The position numbers and the translations under genes were made by a program. The notes beneath the pieces are model-generated. The model had not been told where the DNA came from, did not search any database, and was given only the letters and a program-made list of their open reading frames with translations. 64,000 nucleotides of DNA from Selaginella tamariscina (Eukaryota; Streptophyta; Lycopodiopsida; Selaginellales; Selaginellaceae). Numbering within the stretch: the first letter of the stretch is position 1; each line of letters starts with the position of its first letter. Of the stretch, positions 40,683 to 51,386 are shown in pieces. Location of the stretch: assembly GCA_003024785.1 (NCBI GenBank), contig PUQB01000128.1, positions 379,812-443,811 of the forward strand, in the 5' to 3' direction.

Positions 40683-41958
40683 GCGCCATGGCGCTGCAGA
40701 TGTTGAAGAAGAGGGCCAATTGCTTCCCGACCGTGGATCACTCCATTTGCGGTAACATTTTGTATTTGTGTATACATTGTGTCAAAAACACTTCTATTTC
40801 ATGTGTTGGGTTTTAATTTTATATCTTCTTTTAGATTTGGTGTGAGCAACGTGGAGCTGGTTTTGTACTACACGTATCGGCATTCCCGTGGTTGCATTCC
40901 TTCCTATGGTGAGTTGGATCAAGACCTGGGGAGTTGTGCCTCTTGCAGCCGCATGGTCTATCCTCCTTTTTCTGTCTCCATTGTAAGTTTTAATTACACA
41001 ACACAACACAACAACACATGTATATATGTACACAACACATGTATATATGTATATACACACAACACACACACAGTTCTTACAATGCTGCTTATTAAACAGC
41101 ATTTTCAAGAATGAGTCGAACCTGGTTGGTTTTGTGGCCTTGTTCCTTACTCTTTGGAACTGTGTGATATGCTTTGTGGTCTGCATGGTGAAGCCAGCGT
41201 GGGATAGCGAGACTGGCACCATGGCAGTCCTCAATATTTTGGTGTTTTATGTGAGGCTGTTCATGTGTACCGTCTTGCCTACTGGGAATGGGATGCTATA
41301 GTCGTTGGTTGCTGGTTGTCCTTTTGTCTGTTGTTTGGGCCGTCACCTTGTGGTGTCGTTCTACCACGCCTTCAGTTTTGTTCGAGGGTTTATCCGGATT
41401 GGGTATCGCCACTACGGCCTCTGCTGGTGTAGGTCCACTTCTCGCTGCAGTAAGTGTACACATATATAACGTGTGTCTTTGTGTCATATGCTTCTCTCTT
41501 TAATCATTTACTTATTTCCAGGTCGCGTCAGAGATTCCTTTGCACTTCAATCTGTGGCTCCCACTCTTCAGCATGGGCAACGCTGCTATGTGGACCTTGC
41601 ATGGAATTTTTTCCTTTCAAGGGGCTACTGCGGTAAGTAACTTGCTATATCCATAAGTGTGTGTATAGTAACTGTTATTTCCTATTTCTGGTTGCCATCT
41701 ATCCATAAAAGTGTGTGCATATAGTAACTGTTATTTTCTTTTAGGCTGCGAATGCCATTTCCTGCTGCTCTTCTGTCATCACATTTCTATGGGTGCTTTT
41801 CGAACGTCCTCAGATGCCTCCAACTATGGCCCTTTCTCACTCTCTTAACTGGTACTCTTAACTTAACTACAGATGTATATTAATGAATAGTTTATCTTTG
41901 CAGGCTCATAGAAGTCCTACTTAAGTGTGCTGGTTTTACTTTGTTATTTTGCTCATAA
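40683..41958 (+). pseudogene. SWEET/MtN3-type sugar transporter, right-arm copy, frameshifted
   Basis: Exons by GT-AG sites are 40683-40751, 40835-40982, 41100-41449, 41522-41632, 41745-41851 and 41904-41958. The protein signature is the same as in the left arm. Each of the first three exons has lost one base relative to the left arm (near 40738, 40850 and 41241), so the first transmembrane bundle cannot be read continuously. The break between the two bundles near 41290 is shared with the left copy. The end differs too: this copy reads MALSHSLN and splices to a further exon ending at the TAA at 41956-41958. The left arm lets the lesions here be polarised as deletions if SWEET conservation is trusted. 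Confidence 0.7.
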
Positions 41959-42039
41959 CTGAATTTATGTGATTTTACATTGTTATGTTGGAAGTAATAC
42001 AGTATATATGTACATAACTAGTATTGAAGTAGTTACTCA

Positions 42040-42480
42040 GAAGTGTCATATAGAGTTAAATCCTACAAATTCATGTTTAGCGTATTTAACAAAAGAAAAA
42101 CTCATATTAATCAAATAAACATAATTCATTATCCATGCATGTTGATACATGTGTCTCATATGTGCGTGCGTGAATATATGTATATTCGGACTCATCTGGA
42201 AGTGACCATTTTCAGTTGGCATGGACCGAATATTCCAGCGAATCTAAACAAGTTAAATATTTTAATTTACATAATATAAGGACTAGCTCGTGCATGTAAC
42301 CAATATACAAAAATTATTTGTAAACAATATATATAATACAATACTCAGTACTATGGTCAAGTCTACGATATGACATTCGAATAGGAAATTCTTCAACATT
42401 CTCGTGATCGTTGAGAGATCGTAGGCGTCCAATGCATTTCTAAGAGACCCCTGAAAAATAAACATGATAATATAATGTAC
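42040..42480 (-). pseudogene. NUP205 exon/intron shard (right arm copy)
   Basis: It matches pieces of 18.7-19.45 kb in the same orientation as the parent, with large internal deletions: GAAGTGTCATATAGAGTTAA, then ATTCCAGCGAATCT, then the end of the exon ending in GGGTCTCTTAGAAATGC. It is too incomplete to encode anything useful. Confidence 0.75.
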
Positions 42481-42746
42481 AAAAATGGCACGCTTTAAGT
42501 ACTATAAAATGATTTAATATTCTAAAAACTTAAGAAATTAATTAGTTAAATACTAATACAAATGCGTGAATGTAATATTATGATTATATATATTAAGAAA
42601 AATATTTAATTTTACAGAAAAATATTAAACATGGTCATTGGCTGGTTTATTCATTAAATTATTGGTGAGTTTGTATAATTTTGAGAAATATTACGGTTTA
42701 ATTTTTTTTAGTATTAATTTATGCTCTTAAGTTTACAATAATACAT

Positions 42747-43182
42747 AGAGATCTACATGTGTAAATGATATGCACATGTTTGTGTGTGTAATATATGTGG
42801 TGGTGTGTGTGTGTAAATTATGCGGTGTTGGCTATAGATAATAGGCATGCACATCGCGAGCGCGCACATACAAAAACGCAAACAGAAACACGTATACTTC
42901 GACAAGGTCATCTGCAATATAATACGCATATAGAAGTATCTTCATACATCCATATTCACATGTATCCAGTCGTTTATATATCGTCACATAACGTACACAC
43001 ACACACACACACACATATATTAGATGTACACACTAGTATGTCTCTGATCATATAAATGGATATGAATACATGGTATGCATAATATACACACATACTCGTG
43101 TATTATATATATATAACGCATGTACAAACACAGACACACCCCCTTAAAGCATGATATATGAAAACCAACAGCTGTATATATA

Positions 43183-43213
<31 letters not shown>

Positions 43214-43866
43214 ATACAATGGAAATGATATGACCGTATAAATGTATAAAGTGAGATGTATATTAAAACATTAAGCATTTAAAAACCTTGCCTGAAATCC
43301 ATGTTGGGTCCTGCCTATGAATGCAGAATATCAAGTATAACTCGCAAGCAGCTGTCAGACATATACACATGTATATATTTCTCCATATACATATATATAC
43401 AATAATGAACAAAAGAATATATTTCGTGCTGGCCGATCCAGTAACAGCTGAATAATAAAAATGTATGAATACATCGTTTTAAACTGTTATTTTAAAATAT
43501 ATATGTTTGTATGTGCTACCATATGCATCTGTGCAAATCGTAACTACGTATCTCGTATTTGTCTCTGTACCTACGTAAATGTATGAGTATGCATGTGTGT
43601 GTGTATACATGTATGTATGCTTATATTCTCTTTCTCTCTCTCTCTCTTTATATATATATATATGTTTGTGTGTAGCTACACGCAATTTTCGCCACGAGAC
43701 TATATTAAACCAATGATTGTATTTATGGCATTTACATGTGATTATGCACCCTAAACATCGATTATAAATATAAGATGTGACTTCCTCTAAATGTCATGCA
43801 TGCAGACGTAAGTATGTAAAACAAACTGTGTACTAGGTGACACACTTTGAAGTTTACAAAACAAAT

Positions 43867-43899
<33 letters not shown>

Positions 43900-44130
43900 G
43901 CAAATACCTAAACTTACTTATATAGATGTATATAATGTATGTTCTTTTGAAGTACTATGAACATTGTAATAAGAAAGATCTATGGTCCACTATTGAAGGA
44001 AGCTATACAGCTCTATTGATCATTAAATGCTATAATTTCCATATATATTATAGGGAAATTTACATTTATACCCGTGAAGTCATTTACCTGTATACCTTGA
44101 AACTTCAATTTAAAATTTCATAATTTCAAA
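42747..44130 (-). pseudogene. mosaic of NUP205 shards with a local inversion
   Basis: Successive pieces match the parental gene at about 13.9-14.4 kb (GACAAGGTCATCTGCAATAT), 15.3-15.4 kb, 16.3-16.75 kb (GAAATGATATGACC, then TGCAGAATATCAAGTATAAC) and 17.0-17.25 kb. Within this, 43680-43735 is inverted relative to its neighbours, and 43930-44040 matches 18.09-18.16 kb on the opposite strand (GATCTATGGTCCACTATTG). Introns are included. No intact exon chain is kept. Confidence 0.7.
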
Positions 44131-44219
44131 TTTTAAATTAAAAAACATTTTTTAAAAAATTAATACAAATTTATAATTAATTTGTATTTTATTATATTTA
44201 GGTCTAAAATATAACTTAT

Positions 44220-44282
44220 TAAACCCTAAACCCTAAACCCTTATTAAAACCCTTATAAAATTTCTAACCCTAAACCCTTAAA
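44220..44282. repeat. interstitial telomere-type repeat (CCCTAAA)n
   Basis: Two full and several partial CCCTAAA units (AAACCCTAAACCCTAAACCC, then AACCCTAAACCCTTA) lie in AT-rich DNA. The unit is the plant TTTAGGG type. The array is too short to be a chromosome end and more likely marks repair or old insertion. Confidence 0.7.
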
Positions 44283-44399
44283 TATTATAACTTATTAATA
44301 TTCTTTCTTTAAATATATTATTCTAAAAATTATTTTTTTATATTAGAAAATGTTAATTAAATAATTAAAATTATTAATTATTAAGAAAATAAGACTATA

Positions 44400-44770
44400 T
44401 ACATTCCCATTTTAATCGAACCAAGTTATTCTCTCCACTTCATTATCAGCTTCTAAAAACTTAAGAAATTAATTAGTTAAATACTAATTAAACACTTATC
44501 ATTGAAATTATAAAAAAATTAAAAATATATATAATAATTACCTTTGGTAAAATGTTTAAGAAGACGTATAAACACATGTATATTATATAATATAGATTAT
44601 ATATATTTAAATGTGAATTATAAGATATATAAATGTACATAAAAACACCTTTTTTAAAACATGAAACTCTGTTTTAAGGTGTGTCTGTCTGTGGTGCAAT
44701 ATAGCATATTTACAAGTATAATACTGTACTTATAATAACGTTCAAACATGTATAAATATACACACACACT
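44400..44770 (-). pseudogene. NUP205 shards
   Basis: TCTCCACTTCATTATCAGCTTCTAAA corresponds to the parental exon near 19.70-19.73 kb, followed by pieces of 19.9 kb and of 20.43-20.56 kb (GTATAATACTGTACTTATAA). The same set recurs at 60.0-60.4 kb with its own deletions. Confidence 0.65.
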
Positions 44771-44879
44771 TTTATGGATATAAGTGGAGATGGCAGGAAT
44801 ATCTTCACATTATTACTTGTTTTCTTACAAAGAATTTAAGCCTAAGTTAGAAACAAAAATTAATATTAAATATGAAAAT

Positions 44880-45625
44880 TAAACATTACAAAAAAACATT
44901 TCTTCTTCTTCTGCTGTGAGATAGTGAGATCAGGAGGCAACCTGTTCCCTGTTAAGTATCCATATGCTTTAAAGTTGCAATTGCTTCTTCATGCTTGCCA
45001 TTTAACACTAATGCCTGGGAGAAGCAACAGTTGCCGGAAGACCGAATACAATGTACAAGAAGATTATAATTGCTCTATATTTTAGGTGTATACAAGAAGA
45101 CAAATACACCGTAGGAACCAAAGCTGTAAAAATTAGAAGAGAATAGAGCAACAACCTATTCGTCGTTTGTCGAAGTACTTCTTTGCACATACATTATAGG
45201 CATATATGTTAGCAAAGCACAAGGCTGATATAAGATGCAACACAGTAAACACTGTAGAATTTGTAGCGTAGACTGACTGAAACAACCTACATAACCCCTC
45301 AACCATAAGGGCACACTTGAGCGAGGTCTTGATTGGTACCATTTCCATGAATCCCAAAACCTACCAATAAACAAAAATATATATATGTATATATATAGTA
45401 TGTGTGGAAATAATAACTTACATCCAAATGATAAATCTATCGCTGATGCAACCAAAAGAAAAACCTTGTCAACCATAGCAAGAAGCTTCATCTATTAAAA
45501 AGACAAGCAACAAGGAGTATAAATGAAACTGAACTATAATCATAATCAAACAATAAGCATAAAATTGACGCTGATGAAAGTACTCATAGTTTGGCCATGC
45601 TTTCTTAATCTCCTCTAGCGTTATT
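44880..45625 (-). pseudogene. fragment of an unrecognised gene, copy A
   Basis: On the minus strand, exon-like stretches read EEIKKAWPNYEYFHQRQFYA (about 45560-45620), MVDKVFLLVASAIDL (about 45430-45490), VEGLCRLFQSVYATNSTVF (about 45240-45310) and NGKHEEAIATLK (about 44970-45010). They are separated by putative introns and broken by stops. The HEEAIATLK phrase resembles a helical-repeat segment, but I do not recognise the family. Related copies lie at 55740-56520 and, inverted, at 56834-57118. Confidence 0.5.
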
Positions 45626-45839
45626 CAGGCAGCATACCACTAATTTTAACCCTAGTTTTATAATTTTAACCCAATAAAGAAAATGAATATACGAGGAATA
45701 ATTAGAATGAACTATAAAATAACAAGATAATAATTTAAAAACTTGTACAAATAAAACATTAATAATTAACATGATTTAACTACAAGCTTACATGCAAACC
45801 AATATCAATTTAACCGGGGAATAATGTATTGAAGTTTAT

Positions 45840-47038
45840 TAATGTGTAGCTGCATTCCTACGTGTGAATATAAGAATCAAATTAGCTCTTAAATGCAGCA
45901 CGAGAAGCTCATTTTCTTTGCGTCCTATAAACAAACAAGTGATAACATTAACTTAACACACACAATAATATATATGTACATAAAATATACATCTTTATCC
46001 TGTTATACAGTAGAAAAGTATTAACTTGTGTACTATATTATGATTTAACTACAGTGCGAGTGCGTACTGGTAAAGTAGGAGACTTACATTATTTGTACAT
46101 ATATGACTATTTTTGAATATACATTATAAGCCATGCAATACTATATTGAAACAATAATTATAAAGTATATAAATCTATCAGTGTTATCAAACACGGGAAG
46201 TTTTAGCAGATTGATCCTTCTTTGCATCCTCCTGGTTAACACACAAAATAGAAATATGTATGTGTATATGTATATTTAGTATGCATGCCTCTAGACAATA
46301 TACGTTTACACACGCACTCCTTTTATTAGATTACCGTAAGTTGGCAATCAATAGAGGATAAGTGTTGAATTACAGCCATTACAAAGAGTGCTTGCGTTCC
46401 TCGCTTGTTTGTTCTGAAAGCATATTTGTAGAAGCAACGCTAACTCAGCCTCATGTGTGTATAAATCCCGTGAAATGCCTGCAATTAGTAAGGTTAATAC
46501 ATTATTATATAGAATGAGAGAGAGAGGAGAGAGAGAGAGGAGTCAGTCCGAGTATCAGAGTCTTAGTAATATCAGCTTGTGGAATTGGCAATCTATTGTT
46601 AATATATAATATATATTTATATATATAAAACGCACGTACAAAACACAGGCACACCCCTTAAGCATGATATATGCAAAACAAAGCTGTATATATATATATT
46701 TAAATTATATATATCTACACACAAACACGTGTACACACCACACCTTAAGCTCATCCTTGTACATCTCTAAAAAAGGCGGGAAGTCATGTTGAGTCTCTGA
46801 TAAGTATATCAAGAATCTGCAAATAATAAACCATATATAATATATATATTTATATCATACATTATAAATACTATATTGATAGGACATATAGGCTTAAAGT
46901 GTATTAGTGAATTTATTATTTAGTTCACCGAACATACATTTATGCAGATCTGTGTGCCGATGTACACACACACCCCTCATTTTTTGAAGCCCATCTGATG
47001 TAGTGTTTGTCAGAAGCAAAGGAATATTCGGAACCTTA
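45840..47038 (-). pseudogene. NUP205 shards left of the transposon
   Basis: Pieces match parental 10.23-10.32 kb (ATTAGCTCTTAAA), 11.2-11.3 kb, 11.66-12.1 kb (TTGATCCTTCTTTGCATCCT, TCAGCCTCATGTGTGTATAA) and 15.4-15.79 kb (AAGGCGGGAAGTCATGTT, GAAGCCCATCTGATG), in gene order but with most sequence deleted. It ends at the transposon insertion point. Confidence 0.7.
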
Positions 47039-47045
47039 TGAAGTT
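47039..47045. repeat. left target-site duplication of the MULE-like element (TGAAGTT)
   Basis: TGAAGTT stands at both element junctions (47039-47045 and 54895-54901), with imperfect extension to 9 bp (TATGAAGTT against ATTGAAGTT). MULE transposons typically duplicate 8-11 bp. A related unoccupied sequence at 58597-58603 carries TGAAGTT once. Confidence 0.65.
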
Positions 47046-47216
47046 GAGGATTAACAAACCGGGCTTCGTACAACGGGCTTTTCGCATATTCCCGAATATC
47101 CAGGAATATTCTGTCAAATAAAAGGGAATATTCTAGAATATTCTGCCAAGTAGATTATCTTTAACTTTCAATATAAAATGCCGACCAACAAGTGAAAAAC
47201 GCTAATTATTTGCCGA
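47046..47216. repeat. left terminal/subterminal repeat region of the MULE-like element
   Basis: It contains CCGGGCTT and CGGGCTT words followed by GAATATCC, GGAATATTCTG and GAATATTCTAGAATATTCTG, then GCCGACC and GCCGACT sites at about 47180 and 47212. The right end (in reverse complement) has the same order of GGGCTT words, then GAATATTCT motifs, then GCCGACTG-type sites. These are presumed transposase-recognition sequences. Confidence 0.6.
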
Positions 47217-50200
47217 CTAGACTTTACTATACCGACTACTTAAAAAGGTCGCAGGTTCGACATTGCGCTTGCAATCAACCAATAACCGATGCACTTCTGC
47301 TGGAGTAAGGGTCCGCCTCTGTAAGAAGTAAGTAATCGTTGGGTCCAATCCAAGAACATGAGTGTACACAAAATACATGTGTTGGCAGGGGCTCCAGTTC
47401 TTGGCTTTCTGAAAAGTTGCACAAGTGCATGACGGAACAGTAGAAATTGTTACCTTAGCAGATTGCATGCCTGCAGAGACAATGAAGGCCTCAGTCTTCC
47501 CTCTTTGAACCACCTCCACGTTGTTGATCCGACCTTGAAGAATCTTTGCCTGGTTGTAATGTTTCTCATGTTCCTTGGACATTCTTGTTGGTGTTCGCAC
47601 ACTCCGTCCATGGTATGTTGGTACTCTATGTGCTCCCTCTCCTCTTGGTGGTGATGGTGTTCGATCCATTCGGCTACTACTGTCGTCTACCATTTCTTCA
47701 AATCCCTCCAACTTGAATCCTGCTTTCAGAAGAGCTTCAACCTCATTTGCATTCAAGTTTGTTCCTTTTTGAACTGGCCAAACCTCTGGAACTTCTGGAA
47801 TACTCTCAGGAGGAATCCCTGCATATGGTCGTCTGAAGCAACAAGAATCGCGTGGGCAGAACCATAGCATCTGATGAGTGAACTCAATGTTCCCAAATGC
47901 ATTTGTATATTGCCGTCTACCGTGAAATCCTGGTGCCGGTACACGATGTGGATATCCTATGGGTCTGCCACACTTGCTGTTACCGTCCTGAGTGAGACCT
48001 AGACATTTCACCTGACTTGCCTCCCCAATGCGTCTGATGGCACCACTGAGTCATCAACGTCTCTCTTTCAGTGACATTGACATCTTGAAACTTGAGTTTT
48101 TTCCTGCGTGCATTTGGGATGACTTGTTCTGCATATTGTGTGTCATGTCTATGTGTACGAAGTGCATCAATCCCATGGTCCCCAGTTGACGGTTGACGAA
48201 CGGTTCGAACACGAACATTTGTTGTAGAGGCAAACTCTGGACTTGCAAGATGCTCTTCATCACTAACAAGATTTGCAAAAGTTGTTGGAGACACTGATTT
48301 TCCCGCTGAAAGTTTCTGCTGTGCACGTTTCAGAAGAGTTTCCATGGAAGGACCTGTGCCTGAATATCTCCCTTCAAATGATGCCTTGACCTTTGCACTT
48401 TGGAAAACAGCATCTGTTAAATCTAACATTGTTGCCTCCAACAAAGGAACACGCTTCGTCAGCCTTGCTCTTCGTGCTCTTGCATGAACAACTTCGGAGT
48501 TGTTAGTGGTAGGCACATTCGCAACACCATCTTCTGTCAAGTCAATTATCTCTGTCATGGAAATATGATCTTCATGTCTTGCCCACCATGACAGCCATGT
48601 TTGCAAAGCGCTAACGTTACTGGACCTGCCTTCCCAAAATGACTCCAACATTACTCGTCGTTCCAACTTATCTTGGTTGGTTAGTGCTGCAGGCCATGAG
48701 CGTGCAAGGTTCATGTGCTCCTCCCTGTGTTCCTCAAGTATCCACTTCTTTGTAACTTGACGCACTGACTGCATGTAATGGAACAAACAACTCCTTTCTC
48801 TTCCTCTCATCTTTGACCCATTGTTGAAAACTTGACGCAATGCTAACCAAATTGCACCTGACTCATCTGACATGAACCCCGCAAAGTTCACATTATGAAG
48901 TCCTTGCTTGCTGCACACTTGAAGCATAGTGTTCAAAAATTTGATCACCGCCACACTATCCTCCCTGATCATGTCACCATAAGCAAGTGTCACCATCGAC
49001 CTTAAACTACACAAACATAAGTGCATTATATTAGTAAGTATTTTAAAACATAGATATGTTAATACTTACAATGGATCATAGAGATGTATTCCCAGTGTAC
49101 ACCAATCATCAATACGATATGTGTGGTCTAGCACCACCCACTGCTGTTCGAGATCACCTCCAGATTGACACCTTCTAATGTAGTCTATTCCGGATCCTGG
49201 GCCGGCAACCGTCATTTTGAAGATTAAAGGCTGCTCTTCAGCTCCGTTGAGGTCCATTCCGGGTATGTGGATAACATGTATGAATGGGATTGATAGCTTC
49301 TTCTTTAACTGCAGAAGTCCTTCGTAACCTTCTTTGAAACGAGTGTCTCTTGTTCTAGCCTGAGATATCCATTCTCTTGTTCTACAGTGGAAAGGTTAAG
49401 CATCTCCAAAAGGAAATAATAATTTTTTTGCTTACCGGCGGTGATTTGTGAGTGGTAGTAGATCTGACAGAACCTTGTCGTATGATACATCTCCAGAATC
49501 TGTTACCAGTTTTTCCAAAATTATATTGCGTGCTGCTTGAAACTCTATGACACGTTGATTAGTTCTTGGGGTTGCAGCGACTGCTTTGTTGATTGTCTCC
49601 TTAGCTCTGTCTTTAGAGACCATGGATTCGGGTGGTCTACGTGGGTGTTGATGTTCTCCAAGATGGATGAAAAGCCTCGTGCATGTGATATCATCTGGAA
49701 TTATGTAATATGCAACAACGGAGCATGTCTGCACTAGAAGGGGCTCATTGTTGCAATGCACACACTTCATTCCAAGCACTCTACCATCTGAAGATAACTG
49801 GACTTTATCAATGGTGCCCTTAAATTGGCAGTCATTTGCTTTCTTACTGAAGCTGATGAACGGACATGTTTCCTTTACGCATTTCATGTGGCCAATACAT
49901 GAACTGCGACTAACACGAGCTGGAACATTCCAATGTGTTGTGCAGCGTTGAGTCCAGTAATCACACCCATCCTTCCTATTCATCCCTTTGTACTTGTCCT
50001 TCATTGTTTCGTGTGCTGGCAACTCGTAAATCACATTTCCGTTGCAATCTTCTGGGACCTCAGCAACTTGCTGAATCGATGACGAGACCACCAGTTGCTT
50101 CCCAATCCTACATCTCTGACTATTGCGAAGTATTGTTACCATAGAATTGTCCCGATCTGTTGTCTCCAACCGGAATAGCGGTCCTTTGGAAGGAAGAAGT

Positions 50201-50415
50201 GTGTAATACACAAAACTGCTAGCTCTTGCCCCTTCTGGTTCTACCTCAACATTCGCAGCATCTCCACCAACAACAGACATCAAATGCAGCACTTTAAAAG
50301 ATTGCCAAGGTGGAATGTCAAATGCAGACCTGAGATCTGTTTCAAAGACAAATGCAATACCATCTTCATCTGCAGGGAAGTCCTTGTCAACACCATTGTA
50401 GCTGATTCTTGCCAT
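47217..50415 (-). CDS. MULE-like transposase with GCM1-type N-terminal zinc region and SWIM finger (one frame break)
   Basis: Exons 49436-50415, 49070-49381 and 47217-49006 join with GT-AG sites in consistent phase, about 1,030 codons in all. MARISYNGVDKDFPADED is taken as the start. Residues about 150-265 hold a Cys/His-rich block (SCIGHMKCVKETCPF, KCVHCNN, then GEHQHPRRP) resembling the WRKY-GCM1 zinc-finger superfamily, known in Mutator-like transposases. The DDE core follows: VVLDHTYRIDDW (first Asp), GFMSDESGAIW (second Asp) and CLFHYMQSVRQ (the C..H motif), with Glu candidates in LESFWEG. The C-terminus carries a SWIM finger, CTCATF followed by CQHMYFVYTHVLGLD. The frame breaks once near 48050, where MTQWCHQ must give way to SGAIRRIGEASQVKC; it is a 1-2-base indel or an unseen tiny intron. 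The protein would bind and cut the element ends in the nucleus. Confidence 0.82.
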
Positions 50416-50675
50416 GTAGCAAAAATGGAACAAACAAAAGTTAAAATTCAAAGACAATGAACATATTACACACGATGGTTAATGTGTTTGTTAGTCGTGA
50501 GGCAATCATTTCATTGACAAATATTAAAAATAATATTAATTGCGTGCGTCTGGGTAGAAGAGTGAAATTAATTTACTGCGTCTGGGTAGGTTTTTTGTAA
50601 ATTAAAAAGTTTTACTATGTACAAGTGGCGATCATGCATGCAATATGTTTACAGAAATTAGGTTGGTTTTTAATT

Positions 50676-50735
50676 GATTTAGGGCGGCTAGGGTTTTGCA
50701 ATTAGGGCGGCTAGGGCAGCTAGGGCGGCTAGGTT
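50676..50735. repeat. short tandem GGGCGGCTAGG repeats
   Basis: Four near-copies of AGGGCGGCTAGGG spaced 10-24 bp apart in the intergenic spacer of the MULE-like element, upstream of the palindrome array. The role is unknown; it may be part of the promoter. Confidence 0.75.
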
Positions 50736-50907
50736 TTCGTGGAGCAGGGCATTTGGGGGCATAGCGTGGAGCAAGTGTGGCTCCAGGGATTAATCACAAT
50801 AGGCTTCCATTGAGGGGGTGAGTATTTTCTGATTTCTTCATGATCTGCTCATGATCTTTTCATGATCTGTTCATCTTTTTACATCTCTTCACAGTTGCAA
50901 GAAATCC

Positions 50908-51301
50908 GAGTCGGCCTGCCGACTCGGACTGACTTCGTTGTCCGTCCCAGTCGGCAGGCCGACTGGGGTGGACTGTTCCAGATCCAGTCAACATTTTGAC
51001 CGGGGTTGACTGTTCCAGCCCCAGTCAGCATTTTGACTAGGGTTGACTGTTCTAGTCCCACCTAGCATTTTGACTGGGCCTTGCTTCGTTCCCAGTCCCA
51101 GACTGGGCCTCCCTTTGTTGCCACCAGTCGGCATGCCGACTGGGCCTCCCTTTGTTGCCAGCCCAGTCGGCATGCCGACTGGGACTCCCTTTGATGCCAG
51201 TCCCAGTCGGCATGCCGACTGGGACTCCCTTTGATGCCAGTCCCAGTCGGCATGCCGACTGGGACTTACAGCAACTGCTCTCTCAGTCGGCACGCCGACT
51301 G
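50908..51301. repeat. phased array of palindromes (consensus CAGTCGGCATGCCGACTG)
   Basis: Seven units are 18-bp palindromes or near-palindromes starting at 50908, 50948, 51125, 51164, 51204, 51244 and 51284, spaced 39-40 bp apart within each cluster. Between the clusters, three weaker units (CAGTCARCATTTTGAC at 50985 and 51022, a half copy at 51060) and CAGTCCCAGACTG near 51094 keep a step of about 34-38 bp. Each palindrome is a dyad of CAGTCGGCA. The roughly four-helical-turn spacing places sites on one DNA face, which suggests cooperative binding by a dimeric protein. The same half-site GCCGACT appears near both element ends. Candidate binders are the element's own ParB-like protein or its GCM1-domain transposase; that is inference. 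Confidence 0.9.
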
Positions 51302-51386
51302 TGAGGGCTAGTATGTTTTTTTAATTTTTATTAAACATCTTTGAACATTTATTACAGTTTTTTGTTAAACCTTATTGCTTTTGTAG

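Larger units (their letters stand above)
38203..42746. repeat. right arm of large inverted repeat (about 4.5 kb)
   Basis: Reverse complement of 2605-7215, carrying the AT-rich part, possible 5' exons, a SWEET copy and a NUP205 shard in mirrored order. The arms are separated by about 31 kb containing NUP205, the DnaJ gene and a gypsy relic. Small indels distinguish the arms: the SWEET exons are 69, 148 and 350 nt here against 70, 149 and 351 nt on the left. Confidence 0.85.
50416..51386. promoter_or_regulatory. divergent promoter spacer of the MULE-like element
   Basis: This 0.97-kb spacer between the two divergent start codons presumably drives both genes. Its first half has two copies of TGCGTCTGGGTAG at about 50545 and 50578 and a cluster of AGGGCGGCTAGGG repeats at 50680-50732. 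The second half contains the phased palindrome array. No other gene is seen; open frames in it are translated repeats. Confidence 0.7.

Noticed and set aside
2605..42746. A 40-kb giant TIR transposon (Maverick/Polinton-like)
   Set aside because: The core contains host genes and no integrase, protein-primed polymerase, ATPase or capsid genes, and no target duplication is seen at the outer edges.
44220..44282. True chromosome end
   Set aside because: Only a few CCCTAAA units, with single-copy-like sequence on both sides.
47217..50415. KDZ, hAT or Plavaka transposase
   Set aside because: The DHTY / SDES / CLFH core order with a C-terminal SWIM finger and a GCM1-type N-terminus fits Mutator-like enzymes better, and the target duplication is about 7-9 bp.
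50988..51293. Open frames of 60-100 codons on both strands with a repetitive product
   Set aside because: They are simply the palindrome array read through in several frames, with no start context or splice support.
51125..51301. CRISPR-like array (regular repeats at 40-bp steps)
   Set aside because: The repeat core is a perfect dyad, the intervening 20-22 bp are themselves near-identical rather than unique, and the setting is a spliced eukaryotic transposon. A protein-binding array fits better.
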